A DNA stretch of 64,000 nt from Tetraselmis striata (GCA_006384855.1 VCJN01001273.1:1-64000), one strand, 5' to 3'. Positions 1-10,532 are shown, counted from the stretch's first letter. The notes: generated by a model from the letters alone, not told the origin. Made by a program: numbers and translations.

Positions 1-2245
1 CAACACACAGCTGAAGGTAGGCACGCTGGTGGCCTCCATCATGGCCAGCATTTGCGCCACCGGGCCATAGGTAATTCCCTACAATGGTAATCATTTGACG
101 GTCAGGTGCTATTAAGGGAGGATCCACTAGCAAATTGCATGCAATAAGCACTTGGATGGGCAACAAGGTAACATGGCAACATGGGGGGGGGGGTTACCAG
201 CTGCTGAGCCAACACCATCTCCGCATCTGTCATGAGATGATCCTGGAAGGTAGTCCCATCGCCATTCTTGGCACAATCGCTGGGAGCATTCCTGATGTAC
301 CTCCTCAAAAGGTCTTGTGTGCCACCCGCCCATTGGAACAACGGGATGATGCCTCCTCAGCGGCACTCCGAGCACCGCGGTGGCTTCGTCACCGTGACAC
401 GCTGCTGCGCTGCAACCTCCTCCAGCTTCCTCCACCCCTTTGAAGAGCGGTTAAAGTAGGCAGAGATTCCCTTCACCTATGAGGGCAGCAGAGTATCATC
501 CCGCTAGTCAGCTGCACAACGCAGTGTGGCATAAATGGGCAATGAAAAAACATCAACATCAGGGAACAACTTCACCTTCCTCACAATGTCAGCGACTACA
601 GGGGGCTTCAACGCATCCTTCAAACCGTTGCTCGGGCGATGATCCACACATGAACCACCTTCAAAGTCCTCAAAAGCCTTGACCATGTTGCTGCCTTCAT
701 CGATGCAAATTCCAAAAAGCCTCATCCCCGACAGTGTCAACGGCTACTTGTGTGTCGGTGGCCTCGGAGTACTTGCCAATCCCCATTCCAGCAAGTGCGA
801 CCTTGGCGGCAGGAGCAATCTGTTTGCCGTTGTGCTCCACCTGCAACAATATAGTATTAAATTAAGCCCCGCTATTGATATCATAACAGGTCCACCCTAG
901 CTACCTTCGGCCATGTATTCAGGTTTATAGCTGGACAGATGCCGCATCATACCTATGGCCATGGCCGGCACTCATCTGCGGGGATATAGTAAGGTAGCTG
1001 GACAGATGGCGCATCCTACCTACTGGCATGGATGGCACTCTGCGGGGATACATTCTGGTAGCTGGACAGTTATCGCATCCTACCTACGGCCCTGGGCGGC
1101 ACTCTGCGGGGATACAGTAAGGTAGCTGGACAGTTAGCGCATCCTGGCTACAGCCCTAGCCGGCACGCGTCGTCACTGGTCAGCATACTATGCGGGCCTA
1201 TCTTACAGTAGCAGCAACAAAGGTAATAGGGAATAGATGCAACTGAGGTTACCTGGCTGAATGGCTTGGCAAGGAGCAGCTTCTCCTTAAGCTCGAAGTC
1301 AGGTGTTATCCAATAGGCCATGATGGCCAAGATGGAGATGCCGTTTTCTCCCCAGATGTCCGCAGCTAGGGAGACTGACAAGCGCTCCTTCTGTAGGTCT
1401 TCAATCTCCTCCTGCAGGATGTGAAGGCATATAAAGTGAGTGGGCATGAACGGTGTGCCCTTGGTTCAGATGAGGCACAAGGGGTAGATGGAGGAAAGGG
1501 GGACATGGAGGGAGGCTACCAACCTTTAGCTGGAGAATGTTCTCCACCGACATCTCCAGGATCATCTTGTTAACCGTGGATGCCATAGGCCCGGAGTATC
1601 GTCCATGTGTAGGCAACTGTGTGGAAAAATAGCATTAACGTTAGTAAATGGCAGGGGGTTGGGCAACGGAAAGGCATAGGAAGCGAGAATGGGCTTGTAC
1701 CTTTAGGAACTCCCGCAGATACTGGTCGCGCTCCGTGATGCTGTGAGGCATGCAGCTCTTGACGATCCACTTCACAGCAGCTGCGTCGTAGTCGCGCTTC
1801 ACGTCATCGGGAAGCTTGGTGAGCTTGACAGCCTCGGCGACAGGGTCAGGCTTGTTGAAACCCCCGCGTCCTTCTTGAAGATGGCCTTAAGTGCGATCTG
1901 TCGGCATACGGACAACGGCGGCGAGGGATCGGCAAGAAAGTCGAATACTATTTTTTCCATAAGGGTGCGCCGCGGGGGAGGGTGTCAGCGGCGCACCTTG
2001 CCGCCCATCGCATCGTCGACTAGGTCGTCGGAATGCTTGCGGATGAGGTGGTTGATCAGGTTCGTGGTGTTGCAAGACGCCATGGTGGTGCGGCAGAGAC
2101 TGCATGTGCTGTAGAGGTAGCCGTCCTCTCCGCGGAACTTCTTGCTGAAGTAGTTCCAGACGATGGACTTGCGGGGCTGCACTGTCGCGCGACGATTGGC
2201 CGCCGCAGCAGGCGCTGCACATGGCGAGCGGATCAGCAACTTTAG
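1..2245 (-). pseudogene. hAT-family DNA transposase with BED zinc finger, 3' end cut by window
   Basis: Seven exons can be followed on the minus strand (2245-1997, 1897-1701, 1616-1524, 1411-1253, 840-576, 476-198, 78-1). All introns are GT-AG and all junctions fall in phase 0. The first exon encodes a BED finger (IVWNYFSKK, then CxxC ... HxxxxH). The next has AAVKWIVKSCMPHS, the usual segment after BED. Exon 1411-1253 carries SLAADIWG (first catalytic Asp region). Exon 840-576 carries CIDEGSNMVKAF (second Asp) and DHRPSNGLKDAL (the hAT CxxH-like block). The last piece resembles the PTxSxVL block. The Glu-bearing C-terminus lies outside the window. Lesions: a one-base excess in the A5 run 714-718 and a one-base deficit in the C5 run 1861-1865 each break the frame, and an in-frame TGA sits at 357-359. 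Probably a decayed copy, unless these are assembly indels. It would cut and rejoin its own terminal repeats; no TIRs were identified. Confidence 0.85.
929..1170. repeat. 64-bp minisatellite inside a transposase intron
   Basis: About 3.7 head-to-tail units with GGTAGCTGGACAG at 993, 1057 and 1121, so the period is exactly 64. Each unit also carries CGCATCCTACCTAC and GGCACTCTGCGGGGATA. The array fills most of the intron between the hAT exons 1411-1253 and 840-576. The first unit is more diverged. Confidence 0.85.
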
Positions 2246-2355
2246 CTACAAAGGTAGAAAGGGCAGGGGGCGGGGCCGTAAAGGGGTTCAGCGCGGGGGA
2301 TCTCACCAGGAGCGGGTTCGGGATTCTCCGGATTTTCAACGCCGACGAGTAGCAC

Positions 2356-2778
2356 CTCCTGGGCGTTGGTCGCCTCGTCATTGGTAAGGCCATCCTGTGG
2401 GAGGCTGCGAATGCTTGAAGATCCCGGATCAGACCCTGTGTTAGGGCGCTTGGCACTAGGGCGCCCGACGCCCAGGGCACGCCTAGCCTCGAGGAACTCG
2501 TCGATCTTTGCCCGGCTCTCGTCGTTCTCCAGGTGAGAAGCAGGCTCCGTGGTATCCGCCTTGTCGCATAGTCCCTCCCATCGCACGATGTAGTGCTCCA
2601 CACCCTTGCGCGTTACTTGCGCAAGGATCTTCTCGACCTTGTACGCCTCGCGCCCGTTGTATGCATCCGCGAAGCTGATGGGAGTGCGCTTGGGTCCATC
2701 TGGGGCGCCTTCGGGGTCCAAGGTGGGAGCCTTCGCAAGAGGAAGTGCAATCTGCGGGCGCCCGCGCTTCCTGGCCAT
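2356..2778 (-). CDS. AT-hook plus chromodomain exon, probably the 5' part of the hAT gene
   Basis: Starts at ATG 2778. Residues 4-8 are KRGRP, an AT-hook core. Residues 45-100 are a chromodomain: YKVEKILAQ, then EHYIVRWEG, then a final helix IDEFLEARR. Chromodomains usually bind methylated lysine on histone tails through an aromatic cage. Here Tyr46 and Trp67 are kept, but the third cage position reads Leu70 and the usual TWEP reads TTEP, so lysine binding may be weak or lost. The frame stays open to 2242. A donor at 2355 (GAG|GTGCTA, phase 0) joins in frame to the BED exon at 2245; a stronger-looking donor at 2306 (GTGAGA) would put BED out of frame. I infer one chromodomain-BED-hAT protein, but a separate gene is possible. 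Confidence 0.7.
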
Positions 2779-3252
2779 CGTTTGAACTCGTCACACGGGC
2801 GTACGGTATTAAAACTGCTACCGGCGCGCGGCTGCTTGACGCGCCACTATTGCTGACGAGTACTGCACAAAGTATTGGAAAATCGCGGCCGAATAAATCC
2901 GGTGAAGCACGGCAAATAAACCCGCCAGGCCAGGGTCCTCCGCGCCCGCGCCCTCACCTGGATCCAGCCGATTGATCTCACCGGGGGAAACCCTTCTAGC
3001 ACCCTGACCGCGCCCAACAACCGCGTTGCGGTCTACCATATGGGATCGTGAGAGGTTGATCCACCGAAGTTTAAATCTGGACCGTCCGATAATCTCAATG
3101 GTCATTTCATTGCCGTCGAGGCGTCGATGCAATTGGGGAGCAATGATCCCGCAATTGTCCAACAGTGGTCGTCAGATCGTGGTTACCACGCATCGTCACG
3201 ACCGAGGCCGTCGATGACACATGTCTCCCACTGTGGCTGATTCTCGGTTGAT
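2779..3252. other. spacer upstream of the chromodomain ORF
   Basis: This stretch should hold the promoter of the minus-strand chromodomain/hAT gene. I see no clear TATA box and no terminal inverted repeat. Short open frames here are not convincing. Confidence 0.4.
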
Positions 3253-3640
3253 TCTTGGTGCACCAGTCGTTGATTCAATTACGCAGATAAATATTGGTGC
3301 ATCGGTAAAATATGCGGTTAAATGTTGGTGCATCAGTAAATGTCGGCACCGAAGTATCGGTGCACCAGTAAATTCTGGCACCGAAACATCGGTGCACCAG
3401 TAAATACCGGTATCCGCATACCTGCCTTAATATCGGCGCACCAGTAAATTCCGCCAGCTAAATATCGGTGCACCGAATATTACAGCCCAATAAATATCGG
3501 TGCACCAGTAAATTCCGGCACCTAAATATCGGTGCACCAGTAAAATCTACCACGTAAACATCGGTGCACCAGTAAATTCCGCGCCTAAATATTGATTCTT
3601 GGTGCGATTCACGATCTGTCCGGTGCACCATGATTCGATC
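3253..3640. repeat. interspersed tandem repeat built on TCGGTGCACCAGTAAATT
   Basis: About ten copies of a core TCGGTGCACCAGTAAATTC, often followed by CGGCACC and AAATA, with spacing of roughly 26-46 bases. Each core contains the palindrome GGTGCACC. Units drift (CATCAGTAAA, CGCACCAGTA), as expected of an old minisatellite. Flanking single copies at 3253 and 3600-3640 (GATTCTTGGTGC) suggest the array grew from a smaller element. Confidence 0.8.
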
Positions 3641-5260
3641 TTTTATTGATTCTTGATGCGGAGCCTTAGTGTCGCGACACTCACCGCTGCTTTTGGTCGG
3701 AGATGTGCGGCGAGGCCGTATATATGGCTACATGTCAGCCCGTGCACGCTCGCGCGAGTGCGGAAGTATACCGCCAAACACCCCGCGCGACCGACCTCGG
3801 CCGCCGCCCGAAGGGCGCCCACTGCCGAGACACCGGCTAATCACCGCCACCGCCAGTCCAGATCCGGCCTACATACCCCCAACCCCGTAGTTGACTGGGC
3901 GCGTGTGGCCCGGGATGTGTAAGAATCGACTTGTCCATGCAATCGACTTTATACAGCCGGGACTGATGGGACGAACACCACCTCCAAGACCATGACGAGA
4001 CCGCCATCCGCCGTTTGAAGCACGCCCGCGCCGGCTAGGGTGGCGACTCCAAGTCCGCTGCCTCGGCTACCGCCCATCGTAGAGCCCCTTTCCCATATAG
4101 TTGGCCCGGGCTGTTGGTCGCGGGATTGTGTATGAGTCAATGTCTGACCGGTTGTGCCGGCTGGTAGTGTGGTGGGCCGGCGGGCAGTCCAAGTCCCCGC
4201 CGCAGCCCCCGCTTAGCTGTACATGTACAATTGTGTACCTACATTTAAGACAATTTCCATAATTTTCTCCTTTTTTTAGTAGCGCCCCCGGAATGACGAT
4301 ACAAAAAATACACGTCGTTGGATTTATCCTCACATACAAAAGATAACGAGGCACGACTATATAGGATCTTAGTTACACCCATTTCCCTCACTGCAACACT
4401 ACAATACTATTGTCACCATCACATGGTGTACGCGTACATGTTACATTATTATGAGTACCCATACATGCTCATCAATGTACAAAGTGCATGATGATTGCCC
4501 GTACTATAGTGAACCGAGAATTTGTTACAGTTGTTTTATAATAAACATTGTTTCAATTGTAGGATAGCCATTCGGCTTGATTCTTACATCACTTCTCACG
4601 TATAGTTTTCACTCTATGTGTCTTGCTAATCCCGCCGCTCGCAAAACCTGCGTGGCTATAGCCGCCTAGGCATGGAAGCACACAAATGTTTGCAACTGTA
4701 TATGGACACAATTGCTCCATGACGACGCATCGAGTTCTTGTAGCTTTGGAAGCTTTGAAACCTCAAAACCTTAATTGTTGCTCTACAATTTGTTCCACAA
4801 GTTCTCTATAGCATATGGCGGTGCGCGTACCACTTTGATATGTGCGTGTAGTTTTCGAAGTCCACGCAACTAGTTAGATGTGCGCGCGGGTGCGCGGTTT
4901 TCATACATTGCAAAACCCGTGCCCACCAAATAACAACCGCTCTTCCGCGAAAACAAATAGAAACCGTCGATCACATCACATTATGCTTTTGTTGCTACCC
5001 CTCTCGTCATGTAAATCTTGTATACCGTGGCGCGCGTCACAACATATGAGGTGCTTGCGTCATTCGCGGTAATAGCAACACTACACATGTGCGCTTGATT
5101 AGGATGCTTTCCCACCTCTTGAACTACATGCTTGCCTTGGCGGTGCTGCCATCCGCGGTCCTCGAGGTGTTATAATGTTGATTTTAGAGTCGGTTCACAT
5201 CCAATAAGTGTTAAATCCCTATGTCAGCTAACTCGGTAGCTATGCGTGTCGGTGCCTTTG
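3641..5260. other. intergenic, GC-rich then AT-rich
   Basis: 3641-4200 is GC-rich with several overlapping short frames on both strands and no recognisable domain. 4200-5250 is AT-rich with no open frame worth calling. No RNA gene was recognised. Confidence 0.5.
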
Positions 5261-5277
5261 CGTGCGTGCGTGCGTGC

Positions 5278-5353
<76 letters not shown>
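5261..5353. repeat. (CGTG)n/(GT)n microsatellite
   Basis: Five CGTG units run into about 36 uninterrupted GT dinucleotides, then degenerate GTTTATGTGT. Frames across it (poly Cys-Val, poly His-Thr) are artefacts of the repeat. Confidence 0.95.
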
Positions 5354-5355
<2 letters not shown>

Positions 5356-7228
5356 ATGTGTGTGTTTATGCGTGTTTGAGTGTGTCCAGCCCACAGTCTT
5401 CGTATTGTGCCCCTCCATCGCGCCTCTCGACGATGGACTTTTGTATCAGCCCCTCATGCCGCCATTGCTTCAAGGCGCAGCGCACAGTTTGCGCATTCAC
5501 TTTAATATTATCTTTTGCGTTGCGCCCGCCACCAGATATCGGCCCGGTAGGAGCTGCGGATCCAGGGTTCGGAAGGCATGGCGGCACCACCCCAACCTCC
5601 ACGCGGTTGTGGGCGCTAGTATCCCCTAAAATCCGAGTCCGGCGGATGCGGTAGGGTTCTGAGTGGGGTGGCCGGTTGCCACTGATCCTCGGATCTCGCG
5701 ACGACCGGGGAGCCCTACACGGGCATTTCAAATAGTACGCGTAGTCTCGGTAGCAGTCTGCTAGCTCCGCCGGGCAGCAGCCTTGTATGGGGCGGCGCTA
5801 ATAAGTTTTCTATAGTGCGAACTCGGCCTTGCGTCGGCCTCTCCGAGATCCACCTACGGCGAGTAGTGCGGAGGGGGTGTACGACTCGGGCGGGGGTTGC
5901 CTATACTCGCGAGGATTTGTTCGAAATAAAATCGTGAAATACAATATGCGTATACTTCGGTGCGGTCGTCAATCCGCCCAACATGGGGGCACTCGAACTC
6001 GGCATCACAACAATGCACGGTGGAGGCCGTAATAAATCCAACCGTGCACGGCGGGGCCTAGGAAGCCGCCGAACGTTGACCTCGGCCACGGGCGTGGGTA
6101 ACAGGTGGCTGCCGCGTGTCGGGCGATCCAACACTTGTGTGATGAACAAGATCAACGATCATACGGCCAGCGGTGGTACAGGGTGGTAATTTCTTCGCCT
6201 TCACTTCCGAACTCCGAGGACGTCCGGGGACACCGCTGGCAATAACTCAAATCGGGGATTGATCTCAGCGGCGCGCGACACCCGAGCGGCTTGGCTTGTG
6301 GAGCACAGCGCTGGAGCATGCTGCGATTTCCGGGGGATTGGAAACGGCGGGAACATGAGCATATACGGCGCGGTCGCGTCATCACGGGTTTCTGCGGCCG
6401 GGCTAGCGCGTACGGGTTGGCGCACCTACGTGTGTAGTGTGATATCCCACTATGCAAAATTAGAACACGTATTGTCACATAGCCACGTGGCCTACAAAGG
6501 CCCCACCGTACGCGCTTTTATTAACGAACCCTATGCGAGTGGGTCAAGGGCGGGCTCTTCCCTGAGTATGGGTAAAGACATCAGCTTGCCAAGACGAAAA
6601 CTTGATTCTGTCGTAACAAATTTCACATTTGAAATACCTTGTGGGTGACCACGAGCGAGGAACACTGTGAGATTCAGATGTGACGTAAATGTGCCCTACT
6701 GGTGACGAACGACGACATACGGGGACGATACGGGACGGACGAGGGACGTGGATTTCATACCCAGTAGCGACGACTATCGCGCGCGACCTGTAAAGTACTA
6801 TATGAATTTCTCGTTTCCATAATTTCATCAAATTGATATGCGCACGCGGGCTCGCGTGTCGCCCGCCGACGCGGAGCACCCGGGCTAAGTACAGGCGGAT
6901 GTACGCACTCATTGCACATCGCCGCACATCGCTGACCGCACATCGCTGACCGCTGACCCCGCGGTGTGCCGCGATGTGCGGCACGACGGGCGGAGGTGTG
7001 GGCGGATGTAGGTGGTACGGTAGGTGGTAGGCGGTAGGTGGTGTTCGTAGGTGCGCGTTTTAATGCAGCCGCCGTAACTGCTGATGATTGTGTAACGCCC
7101 CAGCACGCGCATGAAGTACGGGGTCGCCTCACGGTCACCGCCGCTCACCGTTGAATCAAGCGCGGACAGCCGCGCACTCGCATCTGTGTTGCCTGCCGGT
7201 GGTGGGTTACATCCACCCCAACTCTCAA
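5354..7228. other. intergenic, no gene supported
   Basis: Open frames here overlap on several strands and lack domains. Around 6910-7060 there are short direct repeats (GCACATCGCTGACC, then GGTAGGTGGT variants). No splice-supported exon was found. Confidence 0.45.
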
Positions 7229-7245
7229 CCCCCCCCCCCCCCCCC
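7229..7245 (+). repeat. poly(C)17 tract upstream of a start codon
   Basis: Seventeen C residues lie 23 bases before the ATG at 7269. Confidence 0.95.
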
Positions 7246-8372
7246 GCCCCCCGCGCGCGGCAGCAGGCATGCCGGCAAAGGGATGGATAGCGAGTGTGTC
7301 GAAGGATGGCGTGTACACATGCAAGCACTGCCACGGCATCGTGACGGGTAGTAGTGAAAGGACGGCGCGAGAGCGGCACTTCCGGAAATACCCGAACTGT
7401 AGCCACTCGTTGAAGCGTGCGGCTAAGTTGCGCCGCAAGGCCGCCTTATCACAAGCAGCAGCAGCAGGGGCGGCAGCAGCAGCAGCAGCAACAGCAGCAA
7501 CAAGCGCGGCAGCAGGAGTAGCTGCAGCCGTCGGAAACGGCCCGCCGGCGCCGGTCTCGGACGACGGCGGCTCGAAGGTGGACGATGTGATGGGCGTGGG
7601 GGAGGACCCCGTTGGCGAAGACGGTATGGACATCGACGCGCCTGCGTGGCCGCCGGCGGGCGTCGAACCCGCGATGAGGGCGTGATATGGAAAGGCGATC
7701 CCGGCGACTTCTACATGAAGGTCATCGCCAAGAAGTTCCGGGGAGTATGGCACTACGGCGTGATAACCGGCGTCGTTACCGAGTGGGTGTTGGAGGACTA
7801 CGGCGGGGCGACCCAGTGGCGCGCTGTTTTCGAGGACGGTGACATTGTGGACCTTCTGCGTTCAGAGGTGAGTGGGCCCGGCCTGCGTGCGGGTGGCACC
7901 ACTCAACTGCGGTTGTATGGAATCACACGCACCCGCCCGGTCGGCGTGGCAGGTTGTGGAGGCTATGGCGGCTGCCCAGGAGCACCCCCCTGTGGATGCG
8001 GACGGGGAGGCTCGCTTGGTAACCGTCCATCAAGGCGATGACTTGTCCAGTGAATCACGCACCTTGCCCGGCGTGCGTTCAACACAACCCGGCTGGCGGA
8101 GGCCAAGCAGAACACTGGCTGCCATGGCGTGTGCCATGTGCATGTGGTCCTGGGCTATGTCAGCATGATCAACCTCTTCCCCCTCGCGCCGTTCCACCTG
8201 TTTTTTTTTGGCTTGGGAAGGGACTTCTAGTGGAAATTTGTCACCGTGCAGGGCCACATTGGATTCCGAGCTATGAAGCAGGAAGACCGGCGCCAGGCTT
8301 TAGTCCCGATACCCAGCAACTTTGAACGCGGGTTGCGCCCTTCGTTTGCAGTGTCCAAGAATCGAAAGGTAA

Positions 8373-8393
8373 CCCCCCCCCCCCCCCCCCCCC
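8373..8393 (+). repeat. poly(C)21 tract directly after a 5' splice site
   Basis: The exon ends CGAAAG at 8368 and the intron begins GTAA followed at once by 21 C residues. The intron closes with CTGCAG at 8448. It also carries a GGGCGT repeat next to the C tract. Confidence 0.85.
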
Positions 8394-8750
8394 GGGCGTG
8401 GGCGTGGCGTGGGCGTGGGCGTGACGGCATTCCCCTCCATGACTGCAGGGTCAGGCAAGGTGACGGTGCAGTCCGGCTGGGTCATGGAGGACTGCTTGCA
8501 CCACATGGAAACGTTTTCCATTCTTAACGCCGGTCCGCTGCTCGAGGAGGCCCGGGTGAAGGCGATCATGACCGAGAAGAAGCTTCGCGTCCTCAGGCGG
8601 TGCTTGGGCACATGTACAAGCGCATGCAAGGAGCTGCGTGGTTCGTCACGCGGTGGGGGTTGCAGAATGTTGTGACGGAGGAGGACGGCCCCGAGCGCAA
8701 GGCGCAGGTGGACGCGCTCACTAGGGAGGGGAGGACTCGATACCCCGCGC

Positions 8751-8879
8751 GGCGCCAAGGCGCGGCGGCCGGGGCAGCGCGGCGCCAAGGCGCGGCGGCC
8801 GGGGCAGCGCGGCGCCAAGGCGCGGCGGCCGGGGCAGCGCGGCGCCAAGGCGCGGCGGCCGGGGCAGCGCGGCGCCAAG
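8751..8879 (+). repeat. 30-bp coding tandem repeat, four copies
   Basis: Four identical units beginning GGCGCCAAGGCGCGGCGGCC, period 30, plus a partial fifth. In the frame in use it encodes RRQGAAAGAA four times. Identity between units suggests recent expansion. All alternative frames also stay open because the unit length is a multiple of three. Confidence 0.95.
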
Positions 8880-9293
8880 ACAGCGCATACAGCGGAATCG
8901 GCGGAAAGGGATGCATTACAAGCTGTGGACGGCAGCCGCTGAAAACTATGCGGTCATGCCGCAACAACCCCAGCACTGGCTTCTGGATACCTCTGATCTG
9001 GCTGACGGCGGCGGGCTGCGGGATGCAGGGCCGCATGACTGAGGTGGCGGTGCTGGTGAGCCCGCAGAGTCTGCATGCGGCGGAGGCGGCGCAGCCGCAT
9101 AAGCACTAGACAATGCTCTGAAGCGAGCCCCAATTGTCTGCCCAGCGCCTGCCCCAATGTAACGCACCAGCTTGGCAGCAATTGGCAGCTCTTTTGCCCC
9201 CCCCCCCTCCACCCCACAGACACATTACCAATACTAGTTTCTCATCCCGGCGGGCAGTTGATGCGTATACCCAGGCTTGTGCGTACGCGGTGC

Positions 9294-9314
9294 GGGGGGG
9301 GGGGGGGGGGGGGG
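9294..9314 (+). repeat. poly(G)21 tract
   Basis: Uninterrupted G run after GCGTACGCGGTGC. No gene is assigned around it (9110-9480). Confidence 0.95.
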
Positions 9315-9488
9315 AATCACTATAGCTAAGCTAGTGATGTGAGATATGAGTGCGGCAACAGATATTGTGCGAGATATAATACGATGGCATGCAAGCGGGT
9401 CCCCGCTCTTCCACAATCATTGGCCCTGCTCCCTCTTGCCCCGCCCCCGGTGCCCTTTAGCTGCTCTCAGCATCCCGAGTGGGATGGG

Positions 9489-9788
9489 CGGGGCAGCGGT
9501 TGCTACCGAGTGAGGCGTAGCATCGTTTGCAGTAGCAACGCAGCCTTTCCGGTGTGACGCCGCCTGGATGTAACCCAGCAGTACGCGCAAAGTGCAAGTG
9601 CAAGCTGCTGATGGCAGGGATCCCGCGCGGGGGGGGGGGGGGGGGGGGGGCAGCGGCTGTGGGATAGGCGCGGCAGCGGTTGCTACAGAGTGAGGCGTCG
9701 CATTGTTTGCAGTAGCAACGCAGCCTTTCCGGTTGCATAGTGTGACGCAGCCTGGATGTAACCCAGCAGTACGCGCAAAGTGCAAGTG
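9489..9788 (+). repeat. direct duplication of ~115 bp flanking a poly(G)22 tract
   Basis: The segment GCGGTTGCTACCGAGTGAGG ... GCGCAAAGTGCAAGTG at about 9495-9602 recurs at 9673-9789. There are a few substitutions and an inserted TTGCATAG in the second copy. The spacer holds G22 (9629-9650). The C/G tract thus sits exactly between the two copies. Confidence 0.85.
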
Positions 9789-9830
9789 TTACACGTCCGT
9801 GTGCCCCACCCAATGACATTGCGCCCGACC

Positions 9831-10532
9831 TCACTGACGGCATGTCTCGCTCTCCTTCAGCTTCTGGGCCGTCCGCTGCCTCACCCTGCGCACCCTACCA
9901 GCCGCGCGTGCCTTCTCGGAAGCCTCACACACGGCGGCGCGAGTCGCGTCGTGGAACGCGTCCCTGACATGGCGGAACTCCGCCCTCTTCGTGGCCGTGG
10001 TCGGGCAGGGGACTGCCCGCTGATGGGTCGCCATGCATGGGTACTTGGGGCCGCACAAAGCCGGGGTGCCGTCGCAACAACACTCCCAGTCCGTCCGTTG
10101 GCCGCAGTCCACGCATGACGGGCGTCCGGCCAGGACACGCACATGATAGTGCATGTGGCCGCCTCCCGCCACTGCTCGTAGTGCTCCGGTCAACATGGCG
10201 ACGAGCAAGTCGGCATGTCCCGCAGGTGGCTGCGGGGCGGGTGGCGCGAGCGCAGCCTCGCTCGCCTCGACAACCCCCTCAGCCCGATCAGTCGCCTCGA
10301 CCACGGCCTCCTCCGCCTCCTGACGCGGCGCACCAGGCGCATCATCGTCGCCTGGCAGGGCGTCCCCCCCCGCAACGGCGCCGTCGGCGGTGGCCGACGC
10401 CGTCGTGGCGGGGTGTTGTGAGGAGGTGGCCCTAGACATAGGTGGGGCCGGCACCGCCATGTGTTGCTCCACATGCGGTGCGGTTCCTGACGCGACAGCT
10501 CCGTCGCACCAGTACCGGCGCCGGCACCCCAC
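9831..10532 (-). CDS. ORF with C-terminal Cys-rich ribbon, piggyBac-like C-terminus
   Basis: The frame is open for 233 codons. The first half is Ala/Pro/acidic low complexity. The second half has SCVDCGQRTDWECCCDG, then PALCGPKYPCMATH. This spacing (CxxC, WxCxxC, LCG, C, H) resembles the zinc ribbon at the C-terminus of piggyBac-type transposases, which helps bind the transposon ends. The tail is basic (RVRRVRQRTAQKLKE). The frame begins with GTG, not ATG, so this is probably a terminal exon. An Ala/Gly-rich frame upstream (10726-10560) may be an earlier exon in another phase. No catalytic DDD core is visible nearby, so it could be a relic or a domesticated fragment. A hypothetical protein with an unrelated zinc ribbon is the alternative. 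Confidence 0.45.
   Translation of the reverse strand: MGCRRRYWCDGAVASGTAPHVEQHMAVPAPPMSRATSSQHPATTASATADGAVAGGDALPGDDDAPGAPRQEAEEAVVEATDRAEGVVEASEAALAPPAPQPPAGHADLLVAMLTGALRAVAGGGHMHYHVRVLAGRPSCVDCGQRTDWECCCDGTPALCGPKYPCMATHQRAVPCPTTATKRAEFRHVRDAFHDATRAAVCEASEKARAAGRVRRVRQRTAQKLKESETCRQ

Larger units (their letters stand above)
7269..9109 (+). pseudogene. multi-exon gene: Cys/His finger, poly-Ala, Tudor-like domain, Arg/Gln/Ala repeats
   Basis: ATG 7269 opens a frame to 7685. It has a Cys/His finger (YTCKHCHG ... RERHFRKYPNC; CxxC, His, Cys), an alanine-rich stretch and an acidic tail. From about 7680 another frame encodes MKVIAKKFRGVWHYGVITG ... WRAVFEDGDIVDLLRSE. This matches the Tudor-like fold of plant PTM/DIR17 proteins, which usually reads modified histones. 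It ends at a perfect donor (TTCAGAG|GTGAGT, 7868). Further exon-like pieces are 8252-8368 (ends AAAG|GTAAC) and 8449-8600 (after TGCAG). A frame shift near 8600 leads into MYKRMQGAAWFVTRW and four RRQGAAAGAA repeats. Phases at 7650-7690 and 8368/8449 do not join without a one-base change, so this is a pseudogene, a mis-assembled gene or one with introns I have not resolved. It could be a host chromatin protein or an element gene. Confidence 0.5.

Noticed and set aside
3253..3640. CRISPR-like array of repeats and spacers
   Set aside because: Repeats drift, spacing is irregular, spacers resemble each other, and the context is eukaryotic.
5224..5654. Frames of 60-130 codons across the GT repeat (poly Cys-Val or His-Thr)
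   Set aside because: They are produced by the dinucleotide repeat and have no domain.
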